Shown in pieces: positions 1 through 7,805 of a stretch of 32,184 nt of DNA. Every line of letters starts with the position of its first letter. Position 1 is the stretch's first letter. The DNA comes from Phycisphaerae bacterium. GTDB lineage: Bacteria > Planctomycetota > Phycisphaerae > Phycisphaerales > UBA1924. The stretch is taken from the NCBI GenBank assembly GCA_030426605.1, contig JAUHXM010000027.1:1-32184 (forward strand), given 5' to 3'. Position numbers and translations under genes: made by a program. The notes under the pieces are model-generated. The model saw only the letters and a program-made list of their open reading frames with translations. It was not told the origin of the DNA and ran no database searches.

Positions 1-2065
1 CACGCCGGAGCTCGTCGTCGGACATCTCGGGCTTGAGGTTCCGCGACGCGATGCCGCGGCGTTGCCAGTGCTCGATGAGCTGCTCGCGGGTGAACCTGCC
101 GAGCTTGATGTCCGTGCCGCGCCCGGCCATGTTCGTCGCGATCATGACGGCGCCGAGCTGCCCGGCGTCCTCAACGATGCCCGCTTCCTTCTCGTGCTGC
201 TTAGCGTTGAGCACCTCGTGCTTGATCTGGTGCTTCGCCTGCAGCATCCGCCCGAGCATCTCGGACTTCTCGACGCTCGTCGTGCCCACCAGGATCGGCC
301 GCCCGAGGTTGTGATAACGCTCGATCTCGTCCACGATCGCCTCCCACTTGTCCTTCTCGCGGAGGAACATGAGGTCGTCGTGGTCCACGCGGGCGATGGG
401 CTTGTTGGTGGGGATGGAGACGACGTTGAGCTTGTAGATGTCGTGGAATTCCTGGGCCTCGGTGTCCGCCGTGCCCGTCATGCCGGCGAGGCGCTTGTAC
501 ATCTTGAAGAAGTTTTGGATCGTCACCGCCGCGACGGTCTGCGTCTCGGGCTTGATCGGGACCTTCTCCTTGCACTCGACCGCCTGGTGCAGCCCGTCGG
601 ACCACTGCCGCCCGATCATCGGGCGACCGGTGTTGGTATCGACGATGACGACGCTCGGCTCGTTCCGGCCGGTCTGCCGGTCCGGCACGTCCATGACGAT
701 GTAGTCCTTGTCACGCTGGTAGACGGCGTGCGCGCGCAGCGCGTTCTCCAGCAGGTGCGGCAGGTCCATGTTGTCATCGACGTAGAACGACCCGATGCCC
801 GCGAGCCGCTGCGCCTCGGCGATGCCCTCGTGCGTCAGGTGTGCCTGACGCCGATCGATCTCGAGCTCGTAGTACTGCGTGTACTGATCGCGTTCCTTCT
901 CGAGCTCGGGGAGGCGTGCCTTCTGCGATTCGAGCTCTTTCTGCAGCTCGGGGATGCGCTCGCGATCGCGGACCTGGCGGATGTCGCCCTCGAGCCCCTT
1001 GATCTTCTCCTTGCAGGCGGTGACCTCGTCCTCGCGCTGCTGCCAGGGACGCTGCTTCTCGACGAGCTGAACCGCCAGCCCGTCGCACAGGTCGTACCGC
1101 GGCTGGTCGTCGTGGGCCATGCCCGAGATGATCAGCGGCGTGCGGGCCTCGTCGATGAGCGTCGAGTCCACCTCGTCCACGATGGCGAACTGACGCTTGC
1201 GCTGGACCTGCTGTTCGACGGACCGCTTCATGTTGTCGCGGAGGTAGTCGAACCCGAACTCGCTCGTGGTGCCGTAGACAACGTCGCACCGGTACATGTC
1301 GCGCTTCACGTGCTCGGGCTGCATGTGCTGCGGGTGGATCGCGCCGACGGTCAGCCCGAGCCCCATGAAGTACGGGAAGACCCAGTCGCGGTCACGCTGC
1401 ACGAGGTAGTCGTTCACGGTGACGACGTGCACGGATTGCCGCTGCACGCAGGCCATGTACGTCGCGAGCGGGGCGACGATCGTCTTGCCCTCGCCCGTCT
1501 TCATCTCGGCGATGCGGCCCTGCCCGAGGACCATGCCGCCGATGAGCTGGACGTCGAACGGGCGGGCCCGGAGCGGCGGGCGCGACTCGGGATAGAGCTC
1601 GCGGACCGCCTCGTACAGCTCGGCGGGGATGTCCACCTGCATGTACGCCGGGACGGGCTCGACGCACCCGAGAAAGCGTCCCTTGGGCTCGGCGGGCTCG
1701 AGCGCGTCGATCTGGGCCTTGACCTCGTCGTACATCGCCCGAGCCCCCGCCGGAAGGGCGGACGGGTCGAACCCGTGCACGGGGTTGAAGATGTTGCGGA
1801 TACCGACGTTGCGGTCCATCGCCTCGCGGGCGACGGCGAAGACCTCGATCTGCAACTCGTCGGCGGACTCGCCCTTGTCGTGACGGTCGCGGAACTCGTC
1901 GAGCTTCGCGCGGATCTGGGCGTCCGTCAGCGTGCGCATGTCGGGCTCGAGCGCGGTGATGCGATCGACGCGGGTCGTGTAGCGCTTGACGACGCGCTCG
2001 TTGGCGCTACCGAAGATCTTGTTCAGGACGGGACCGATGACGGGGATTTCAGCGCTGCTGGCCAT
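1..2065 (-). CDS. secA: Protein translocase subunit SecA (N-terminal 688 residues, 3' end outside window)
   Basis: SecA is the cytoplasmic ATPase that drives unfolded preproteins through SecYEG. Visible in order: Walker A MKTGEGKT (188-195), VTVNDYLVQRD (about 215), YGTTSEFGFDYLRDN (264-278), DEVDS (297-301) with the following LIDEARTPLIISG, and near the left edge the helicase motif ATNMAGRGTDIKLG. The gene runs off the window, so the C-terminal wing, scaffold and zinc tail are not seen. Two segments look longer than in E. coli SecA: about 75 residues (92-166) before FDVQLIGGMVL, and a charged coiled-coil-like stretch (about 336-398) before YYELEIDRRQAHLTHEGI. From memory, Bacteroidetes SecA has an insertion in a similar N-terminal place. 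The ATG at 2065 follows GAGAAGGG on the coding strand. The identity is certain; the effect of the inserts is unknown. Confidence 0.97.
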   Translation of the reverse strand, partial: MASSAEIPVIGPVLNKIFGSANERVVKRYTTRVDRITALEPDMRTLTDAQIRAKLDEFRDRHDKGESADELQIEVFAVAREAMDRNVGIRNIFNPVHGFDPSALPAGARAMYDEVKAQIDALEPAEPKGRFLGCVEPVPAYMQVDIPAELYEAVRELYPESRPPLRARPFDVQLIGGMVLGQGRIAEMKTGEGKTIVAPLATYMACVQRQSVHVVTVNDYLVQRDRDWVFPYFMGLGLTVGAIHPQHMQPEHVKRDMYRCDVVYGTTSEFGFDYLRDNMKRSVEQQVQRKRQFAIVDEVDSTLIDEARTPLIISGMAHDDQPRYDLCDGLAVQLVEKQRPWQQREDEVTACKEKIKGLEGDIRQVRDRERIPELQKELESQKARLPELEKERDQYTQYYELEIDRRQAHLTHEGIAEAQRLAGIGSFYVDDNMDLPHLLENALRAHAVYQRDKDYIVMDVPDRQTGRNEPSVVIVDTNTGRPMIGRQWSDGLHQAVECKEKVPIKPETQTVAAVTIQNFFKMYKRLAGMTGTADTEAQEFHDIYKLNVVSIPTNKPIARVDHDDLMFLREKDKWEAIVDEIERYHNLGRPILVGTTSVEKSEMLGRMLQAKHQIKHEVLNAKQHEKEAGIVEDAGQLGAVMIATNMAGRGTDIKLGRFTREQLIEHWQRRGIASRNLKPEMSDDELRR

Positions 2066-2119
2066 GATGATGGGCCCTTCTCGACGCCCAGCGACGCGGG
2101 GATCCCCGGCGCGGGCGGG

Positions 2120-2137
2120 CGCCGCCCTTGGGCGGCG
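2120..2137. other. Perfect GC hairpin upstream of secA
   Basis: CGCCGCCC-TT-GGGCGGCG forms an 8-bp perfect inverted repeat in the 121-bp gap between the small upstream gene (minus, ends 2187) and secA (minus, starts 2065). On the minus strand no T-run follows, so it is not a classic intrinsic terminator in the direction of transcription. It may be a structure in the secA leader or a weak attenuator. The role is inference only. Confidence 0.4.
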
Positions 2138-2186
2138 TGTTGGTTCTTGGTTCGGAACGGTGATTGAACGAGTCGGTTCGCGTCGA

Positions 2187-2558
2187 TCAGGCGCACGCCG
2201 GGGGCGGCAGATCGAGCAACCATACACTCAGCTCAACACCGGTCTTGCCCACAGGTGCCGGCGCGGCGACCACCCCCGTGCTCAGCCGACGACCCGGCAG
2301 CACCTCGGTCGGCGTCGCGGGGGCCTCGACGGCGTGGCGGCCGACGAGCGTCCAGAACGCCCGTGCGACCCGCTCGCCCGCCCGGCGGGCGCCGGCGAGC
2401 TCCTGGGCCGCGTGCTCACGCGCGGTGTGCGACCACCGGCCCGAGGTCTCGGGTCCCAGGCTCGTCCCCAGCACCATCAGCAGCAACAGTCCGCCCACCA
2501 GGCGGGTCGTTCGCGTCAGCCCCGGGTGGGCCTGGCTTGTCGGAGAGGCGGTCGCCAT
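2187..2558 (-). CDS. Small membrane-anchored or secreted hypothetical protein
   Basis: A 123-residue protein of no family I recognise. After a short N-terminal segment (MATASPTSQAHPGLTRTTR) there is one hydrophobic stretch, LVGGLLLLMVLGTSL (about 21-35), which fits a signal anchor or uncleaved signal peptide. The rest is Ala/Arg-rich, with a helical stretch (about 46-66) and a C-terminal part predicted outside the membrane. There is no cysteine or catalytic motif apart from a terminal PPPACA. The frame is open further upstream, but the ATG at 2558 puts the hydrophobic segment near the N-terminus, so I chose it. It lies upstream of secA on the same strand with a 121-bp gap and may be co-transcribed. 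GC-rich spurious frames are common here, so its reality is probable but not certain. Confidence 0.5.
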   Translation of the reverse strand: MATASPTSQAHPGLTRTTRLVGGLLLLMVLGTSLGPETSGRWSHTAREHAAQELAGARRAGERVARAFWTLVGRHAVEAPATPTEVLPGRRLSTGVVAAPAPVGKTGVELSVWLLDLPPPACA

Positions 2559-2731
2559 CGACTGAAGTATCGGCCGCCCGAGCCCCCGGAGCAACCCGAG
2601 CACGCGGATCGGCCCCCCCTCCGTTGGAGCCCACCCGGACAGGCGTCCGATACCTCCGGCACGACGTTTGCGACCAAGCCCGAGCCGTCCGAGTGCCATA
2701 TCAATCTGCCGTGACCGAAAGCGACCCTTCC

Positions 2732-3094
2732 ATGCTCGATACCCGGCGTTCCCTGCAGCAGACCCGCGAGTCGATCACCCACAAGTTCGCCATCGACGGG
2801 CACGAGGGGTACCTCACCGTCGGGCTCTACCCCGACGGCTCGCCCGGCGAAGTCTTCATCAAGATCTCGAAGGAGGGCTCGGCGATCTCGGGCTTCTGCC
2901 AGGCCTTCTGCCGGGCGTTCAGCCTCGCCCTCCAGCTCGGGCTCTCCGTCGAAGAGGCCGTCACCCGGTTCAAGGGCATGAAGTTCGAGCCCTACGGCAT
3001 GACGAGCAACCCCGACATCCCCGAGGCGGACTCGATCATCGATTACGTCGCCCGGTTCATCGAGATCGAGTACGGCAAGCACCCCCGCCGCTGA
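2732..3094 (+). CDS. Stand-alone homologue of the C-terminal (TSCPD-like) domain of B12-dependent ribonucleotide reductase
   Basis: A 120-residue protein whose whole length resembles the C-terminal domain of class II (NrdJ-type) ribonucleotide reductases. Shared features are ITHKFAI near residue 15, a GEVFIKISKEGSAISG segment, a helix ending SLALQLGLSVEE, the RFKGMKFEPYGMTSNPDI block and a final SIIDYVARFIEIEYG. No catalytic barrel is present, so it is either a regulatory or partner subunit or a separated domain. A GTG at 2711 is in frame and would add seven residues (VTESDPS). The ATG at 2732 has a weak GAAAG upstream and matches the domain start better. It diverges from the small unknown gene and ends three bases from the convergent dehydrogenase gene. 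Family resemblance is confident; function is not. Confidence 0.8.
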   Translation: MLDTRRSLQQTRESITHKFAIDGHEGYLTVGLYPDGSPGEVFIKISKEGSAISGFCQAFCRAFSLALQLGLSVEEAVTRFKGMKFEPYGMTSNPDIPEADSIIDYVARFIEIEYGKHPRR

Positions 3095-3097
3095 TCC

Positions 3098-4066
3098 TCA
3101 GACGACCCGGCTGATCGGCTCGCGTCCCGCGAGGATCGCCGCGGCGTTGGCGCACGCCATCCGCGTCATCTCACGCCGCCAGCGGTCCTCGGCGCTGCCG
3201 ATGTGGGGCGTCATGACCACCCGATCGAGCCCAACCAGATCCGGGTGCACCCGCGGCTCTTGCTCGAAAACGTCCAATCCAGCGCCAAACAGGCGTCCTT
3301 CCCGGATCGCCGCGGCGAGGGCGGGTTCGTCCACGATCGGACCCCGGGCGGTGTTCACGAGCAGCGCGCTCGGCTTCATCAAGCTCAACGCCCGGGCGTC
3401 GATCATGCCGCGCGTCTCGGGCGTGAGCGGACAGTGGACGCTCAGGACGTCAGCACGGGTCAGCGCGTCTTCCAGCTCCAGGCGTTCCGCGGCCAGCGGG
3501 GCGAGCTCGAAATCCAGATGCCGCGAGCGGGCGACGTACGCGATCTTCATCCCGAACGCACGGGCGCGGTGGGCCGTGGCGAGCCCGATGCGCCCCGCGC
3601 CGAGCACGACGAAGAGCCTGCCGGTGAAATCCACGCCCAGGAACTCGGATGGCCCGAGCCCGCCGTCCGTCGCCCACCGGCCCGAGCGGGCGTATCGGTC
3701 GCCCTCGACGACCCGGCGCCCCGCGGCGAGCATGAGGGCGATCGCGATGTTCGCCGTGCCCTCCGTCACCACGTCGGGCGTGTTGGTCACGGAGATGCCG
3801 GTGGACCGGCAGTGGTCCAGATCGATGTTGTCGAACCCCACGGCGTAGTTGGAGACCACCCGCAGCCCGTCGCCCGCGGCGTCCATCAGCTCGGCGTCCA
3901 CCCGGTCCGTCGCCCAGGTGATCAGACCCGTCGCGCCTCGGACGTGTTCGAGGGTCTGCTCGCGCGTGGGTGTGCCCCGCTCAAAAACCCGGATTTCGGC
4001 ACCCTCCACGGCGATCTCGCCGGGCAGCTTGCGGGTGACAGCGACGATGGGCGTGGATCCGCTCAC
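3098..4066 (-). CDS. D-isomer-specific 2-hydroxyacid dehydrogenase (glyoxylate/hydroxypyruvate reductase-like)
   Basis: An NAD(P)H-dependent enzyme that interconverts 2-oxoacids and D-2-hydroxyacids in the cytoplasm. The 322-residue length is normal for the family. The Rossmann motif GAGRIG is at 156-161. The catalytic Arg is in VNTARGP (R241), the Glu in FEQEP (E270) and the His in TPHIGSA (H288). The substrate loop NYAVGFDNID (73-82) is typical of glyoxylate/hydroxypyruvate or gluconate 2-reductases. The exact substrate cannot be read from sequence, so no gene symbol is given. The start is a GTG at 4066 with no clear Shine-Dalgarno. Only 38 bases separate it from the divergent EEP gene, so the two share a promoter region. 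It is convergent with the RNR-like gene. Confidence 0.93.
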   Translation of the reverse strand: MSGSTPIVAVTRKLPGEIAVEGAEIRVFERGTPTREQTLEHVRGATGLITWATDRVDAELMDAAGDGLRVVSNYAVGFDNIDLDHCRSTGISVTNTPDVVTEGTANIAIALMLAAGRRVVEGDRYARSGRWATDGGLGPSEFLGVDFTGRLFVVLGAGRIGLATAHRARAFGMKIAYVARSRHLDFELAPLAAERLELEDALTRADVLSVHCPLTPETRGMIDARALSLMKPSALLVNTARGPIVDEPALAAAIREGRLFGAGLDVFEQEPRVHPDLVGLDRVVMTPHIGSAEDRWRREMTRMACANAAAILAGREPISRVV

Positions 4067-4104
4067 GCCGATACGCTAGCCGACGCGCCACCCGAAGGAG
4101 CGGC

Positions 4105-4866
4105 ATGCGCGTTGTCCACTGGAACATTCAGCACGGGGGCGGGCCCACCCGCACGCCCGAGATCGCCCTCGCCCTGCTCGACTACCAGGCGGACGTCGTC
4201 GTGCTCACCGAGTTCCGGCGCGAGCGCGGCGGGCAGATCGCTGGGGTGCTGCACGATCACGGGCTCCGGTACCAGGCGAACTCGAACCCACGACCGCGGA
4301 CGAACGGGGTGCTGATCGCGAGCCGCGAGCCGGTACAGGTGCTCCCCGCGCCCGTCGATCGGGACATCGCGACACGCCGCGTGGACGTCCACCTGCCCGG
4401 CGCGCAGTTGTGGATCACGGGCGTGCACCTCCCGGACGCGGTGAAGCACGATGCGCCCGCGATCGCGCGCAAAGCAGCGCATTTCCGCGCACTTATCGAC
4501 TTCTCACGCAAGAAAGCGGCCGCGTCGCACATCATCACGGGCGACCTGAACACCGGCAGACACCGCCTGGACGAGCCCGGCGCGACGTTCACGTGCACGG
4601 CGCTGCTCGGTCAACTCGCGACGCTCGGGTACGCCGACGCGTACCGCACGCTGCACCCGAAGGGGCGTGATTCGTCGTGGCAATCGCACGTGGGGCAGGG
4701 CTTCCGGCTCGATCACACGCTGGTCTCGGCGCCGCTCGCGGCGGGCATCCGGCGGGCGTGGTACGACGATTCCCCGAGACATTCGGGGCATTCGGATCAC
4801 GCGCCGATGGTGGTCGAATTTGATACGACCGCGGTCGCGGGACGCATAAAAACTGTCCGAGCCTAG
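4105..4866 (+). CDS. Endonuclease/exonuclease/phosphatase (EEP) family protein
   Basis: A metal-dependent phosphodiesterase fold of the DNase I/exonuclease III superfamily. Superfamily signatures appear in order: WNIQHG at the N-terminus, TEFRRER (metal-binding Glu), TGVHLPD, a central GDLNTGRH, RLDHTL and C-terminal SGHSDHAPMVVEF. The protein has 253 residues and no signal peptide, so it is probably cytoplasmic. It could be a DNA-repair-type nuclease (exodeoxyribonuclease III-like) or an inositol/sphingomyelin-type phosphatase; the motifs do not separate these. The ATG at 4105 has a good AAGGAG nine bases upstream. It diverges from the dehydrogenase gene. A second, exported EEP protein lies at 13591-14934. 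Confidence 0.9.
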   Translation: MRVVHWNIQHGGGPTRTPEIALALLDYQADVVVLTEFRRERGGQIAGVLHDHGLRYQANSNPRPRTNGVLIASREPVQVLPAPVDRDIATRRVDVHLPGAQLWITGVHLPDAVKHDAPAIARKAAHFRALIDFSRKKAAASHIITGDLNTGRHRLDEPGATFTCTALLGQLATLGYADAYRTLHPKGRDSSWQSHVGQGFRLDHTLVSAPLAAGIRRAWYDDSPRHSGHSDHAPMVVEFDTTAVAGRIKTVRA

Positions 4867-4886
4867 AAAAACAGGGGTTTCTCGGG

Positions 4887-4915
4887 TTGCACGGGTGCGC
4901 ACCGGTGGGTACAAC
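4887..4915 (+). promoter_or_regulatory. Candidate sigma-70-type promoter of the HU gene
   Basis: TTGCAC (4887-4892), a 17-base spacer and TACAAC (4910-4915) lie about 63 bases before the HU start codon. The -10 matches the consensus at 4 of 6 positions and the -35 at 3 of 6. Position and spacing fit. No other good match is seen in this 111-bp gap. Confidence 0.4.
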
Positions 4916-4977
4916 GCCGGGATCGCACTGGTTTTCAACCCTTTTTCAGGCTCATGAGGAGCCAGGGAGCAAACGGA

Positions 4978-5466
4978 ATGGCCAAGAGAACCGCACGGAA
5001 GACGAAGAAGAAAGCCGCGAAGAAGAAGACGGTCCGCCGCACCGCGACGCGGAAGAAGACCACCCGCAAGGCGCCGGCGCGTCGCAAGACGACCGCCCGC
5101 AAGAAGGTCGCCAAGAAGGCGGCGGCACGCTCCGCACCGGCCAAGATCACCGGCGCCAAGGGCAAGCCCCGCTCGAAGAGCGAGGTCTGCTCGATGATCG
5201 CCGACCACGTCGGGATCACCAAGAAGGAAGTCGCGCAGGTCTTCGATGTCATGGGCGACCTGATCCAGGCCGACCTCAAGAAGGGCTCGGTCGGCACCTT
5301 CAACGTGCCCGGCATGATGAAGGTCCTGGTCCAGCGCAAGCCCGCGACCAAGGCCCGCAAGGGCATCAACCCCTTCACGGGCGAGGAGACCATCTTCAAG
5401 GCGAAGCCCGCCCGCAACGTCGTCAAGGTCCGCCCCCTCAAGGGCCTGAAGGACCGCGTCGCCTGA
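4978..5466 (+). CDS. HU-family DNA-binding protein with lysine/arginine-rich N-terminal tail
   Basis: A nucleoid-associated protein that bends and packs DNA. Residues 1 to about 53 are an almost purely Lys/Arg/Ala/Thr tail with repeats such as RKTKKKAAKKKT and RRKTTARKK, resembling eukaryotic histone H1 tails. The HU/IHF fold follows: SKSEVCSMIADHVGITKKEVAQVFD, then the GTFNVPGMMKV strand and the DNA-binding arm KARKGINPFTGEE (about 126-137), ending VKVRPLKGLKD. Total 162 residues against about 90 for plain HU. The ATG at 4978 has GGGAG eight bases upstream and gives MAKRTARK; an upstream in-frame ATG at 4954 is less likely. It is a single-gene unit between a candidate promoter and a strong terminator. 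Planctomycete genomes are known to encode tailed HU proteins. Confidence 0.93.
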   Translation: MAKRTARKTKKKAAKKKTVRRTATRKKTTRKAPARRKTTARKKVAKKAAARSAPAKITGAKGKPRSKSEVCSMIADHVGITKKEVAQVFDVMGDLIQADLKKGSVGTFNVPGMMKVLVQRKPATKARKGINPFTGEETIFKAKPARNVVKVRPLKGLKDRVA

Positions 5467-5491
5467 TCGACGTCAACTCATCGAAACGACA

Positions 5492-5525
5492 GAAGCCCAA
5501 GCACTCACGTGCCTGGGCTTCTTTT
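5492..5525 (+). terminator. Intrinsic terminator after the HU gene
   Basis: GAAGCCCAAGCAC pairs with GTGCCTGGGCTTC across a TCAC loop (one A/C mismatch in 13) and runs into TTTT. It begins 26 bases after the HU stop codon. Since the M28 peptidase gene ends at 5544 on the other strand, it may act in both directions. Confidence 0.85.
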
Positions 5526-5543
5526 CTGCTTGCGTGACCGCGT

Positions 5544-7796
5544 TCAGAGCGACCCGTCGTCCGTCTCGACCTCGACCGCCTGCATGTCAAAGCGGTCGAA
5601 CTCGGGCTTCGGCGCGTTCGTCTCGGCGGCGGTCGGCTCCGTCGGCATCGCCGCGTTGATGAGGGCGTCGATCGAGCCCAGACGCGATCGCTGCCCGCGG
5701 GCCCACCAGGCGACCGCGTCGATCTGGCGCGCCAGCTTGGCGTCGTCATCCGCGAGCAGCGACGCCTGCACGCCCGGGAGGATCCACGCGGCGTACCCGC
5801 TCGTGGCGTCCGGGGCGGCGTACCCGTTGCGGTACCACCGGCGGCCGTCGTCGAAGCTCGCGGCGCACCAGTCGCGCTCGATCGCCATCAGATCGGCGTT
5901 GATCCGGTCGATGCCCGATGTGCCCAGCGACGCCGCGTCGAACGCCCGGCGGGCGGGCATCGCGCCCGGCGAACGGCCGGCGGTTGTCAGCTCGTCCATG
6001 ACGTCCGGGTCGGTCCGATCGTCGTCGATCGCGCGCAGGCGGCGGGCGATGTCCGGCCCGTACCGCGCGGGGTCGAGCGGCAGGATCTCGTCGTGCGCCA
6101 GGCGGGCGGCGACGGCGTTGGTCATCCGCGTCACCATGAGCGCCGGCTCGTAGTCGTCGCCCACGACGGCGCGGTACCACGCGAGGTTGTCGTAAATGGA
6201 GTGGTACGAGACGCCCCGCGATCCCCCGCCGCCGAGCGAGGCGCTGGGGATGCAAGCGTGGCAGAGGAACCCGACGTGGTCGGACCCGCCCCCGAGGTCG
6301 CCGAAGCGCGGGCTGCCCTCGATGTCCGGGTCCTCGCCGCGGGCGAGCCAGGAGTCGAGGACCATCTGCCCGGGGTCGCGCGCCTGCACGACGTCACCCG
6401 CGGCCTCCGCGATGACGGTGCGCAGCGAGGGCGAGGCGCTCGAGCGGAAGTCGGGTCCCATCGCCGCCATGTCGAGGTTCAGGTACGCGACGGCGTTCTG
6501 CCCGAGGGCGCGGGCGCGGGCCTCGACGAACTCGACGGACCCGATGATGCCGTGCTCCTCGGCGCCCCAGGCGCAGAAGACGAGCGATCGGCGGGGGGAT
6601 ACGCCTCGCGACGCCATCTCGCCGAAGCTGCGCGCGGACTCGAGCAGGCAGATCATCCCCGCCATCGGGTCGCCGGCACCGAATCCCCACGCGTCGTGGT
6701 GGCACCCGATGTAGACCTCACGCTCGGGCTCGGCGGTGCCCGCGAGACGCCCAATCACGTTCCACGTCGTGACAAGCTCGCGCTCCTGCTCAACCGCGAC
6801 GCGGACGCTGACGCCCTCGCCACCCGTCACGCGGTAGCGGAAGGGCAGCCCGCCCTGCCAGCCGCTGGGCACGCTCTCGCCGGTCATGCGCGACAGGATC
6901 TGCTCGGCGGCACCCCACCCAATGGGCTGGACGGGGATCGTCGGCAATCCAACGCGCTCGGGGTTCAAGCGGCGCGCCCCCTCCACCGCTGGTTCGAACG
7001 GCGTGAGCGGATCGCCCGGGTAGTCGAGCGTCATGATCGAGCCGCGTTGGATGTGCGAGTCGTTCGCGTACCCGCCCTGCGGATAAGCGAGCCCCTGGCC
7101 CCACCCGGAGTCGGCGGGGTCGGTGTAGATGATCAGGCCCGCGGCGCCGGCTTCCTCGGCGTACTTCGCTTTGTACCCGCGGAAGTTCCCGCCGTAGCGC
7201 GCGAGGACGACCTTGCCGGTGAGGTCCACGCCCATCTCGGCCAGCTGCTGGAAGTCCTCGAGCCGCCCGTAGTTCGCGTAGACGACCTCGCCAGTCACGT
7301 CGCCAGACCCGGAGTACGCGTTCCAGCCCGAGCGCGCAAGCTCGCCGCGGGAGAAGGGATCGCCCTCAACAGGGTGCTCGCGGGTCTCGAGCTCGGTCCA
7401 CGCTTCAGAGACCCGATCGGCGAGGGGGTCGGGCGATTCGGGCAGGGTCAAATCGTGCGCCGTCAGCCAGACACGCCCCGACACCGGCCGCGACAGATAG
7501 AGCTGCAGTTCCTGCCGCTCCGTCGTGAGCCCGAACTCGCGGAACAGGCGTTCGATGTTCTCGACGACCGCGGCGTCGCCCGGCGTGCCCGCGTCGTGCG
7601 GGTCGGACGCGAGCAGGTCGTGGTACGCCCGCAGCCTCGCGGGGTCGGGGATTTCGTTGAGCATCCGCCCCAGCTGGGCGGCGTCGAGGTTCGCCGCGGC
7701 GCGGGCCCGCTCGGTGCCCGGGTCGCGGTCGGGGACGGGCTGGGCGAGGGCGGATCCGGCGAGCAGAGCGACAACGAAACAGCGTGCGGTGATCAT
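5544..7796 (-). CDS. Exported M28-family zinc carboxypeptidase (glutamate carboxypeptidase II-like)
   Basis: A di-zinc peptidase that removes C-terminal residues from peptides. A signal peptide is visible (MITARCFVVALLAGSALA, likely cleaved at 18/19), so it acts outside the cytoplasm. Domain order matches GCPII/PSMA: a protease-associated domain at about 160-330, the M28 catalytic domain at about 345-560 and a helical transferrin-receptor-like dimerisation domain to 750. By alignment from memory the zinc ligands are H366 (GCHHDAW), D376 (GAGDP), E414 (WGAEEHG), D442 (LNLDMAA) and H532 (SYHSIYD), and the catalytic base is E413. The motif set looks complete and the enzyme active. It starts nine bases after the cstA stop, so the two are probably one transcript. 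The substrate is unknown. Confidence 0.93.
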   Translation of the reverse strand: MITARCFVVALLAGSALAQPVPDRDPGTERARAAANLDAAQLGRMLNEIPDPARLRAYHDLLASDPHDAGTPGDAAVVENIERLFREFGLTTERQELQLYLSRPVSGRVWLTAHDLTLPESPDPLADRVSEAWTELETREHPVEGDPFSRGELARSGWNAYSGSGDVTGEVVYANYGRLEDFQQLAEMGVDLTGKVVLARYGGNFRGYKAKYAEEAGAAGLIIYTDPADSGWGQGLAYPQGGYANDSHIQRGSIMTLDYPGDPLTPFEPAVEGARRLNPERVGLPTIPVQPIGWGAAEQILSRMTGESVPSGWQGGLPFRYRVTGGEGVSVRVAVEQERELVTTWNVIGRLAGTAEPEREVYIGCHHDAWGFGAGDPMAGMICLLESARSFGEMASRGVSPRRSLVFCAWGAEEHGIIGSVEFVEARARALGQNAVAYLNLDMAAMGPDFRSSASPSLRTVIAEAAGDVVQARDPGQMVLDSWLARGEDPDIEGSPRFGDLGGGSDHVGFLCHACIPSASLGGGGSRGVSYHSIYDNLAWYRAVVGDDYEPALMVTRMTNAVAARLAHDEILPLDPARYGPDIARRLRAIDDDRTDPDVMDELTTAGRSPGAMPARRAFDAASLGTSGIDRINADLMAIERDWCAASFDDGRRWYRNGYAAPDATSGYAAWILPGVQASLLADDDAKLARQIDAVAWWARGQRSRLGSIDALINAAMPTEPTAAETNAPKPEFDRFDMQAVEVETDDGSL

Positions 7797-7805
7797 CCGC
7801 TCAGA

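Noticed and set aside
62-2167. Long open frame on the plus strand opposite secA
   Set aside because: Shadow of high-GC codon use; the minus strand encodes unmistakable SecA motifs, and the plus-strand protein is Leu/Asp/Val-rich without any family sign.
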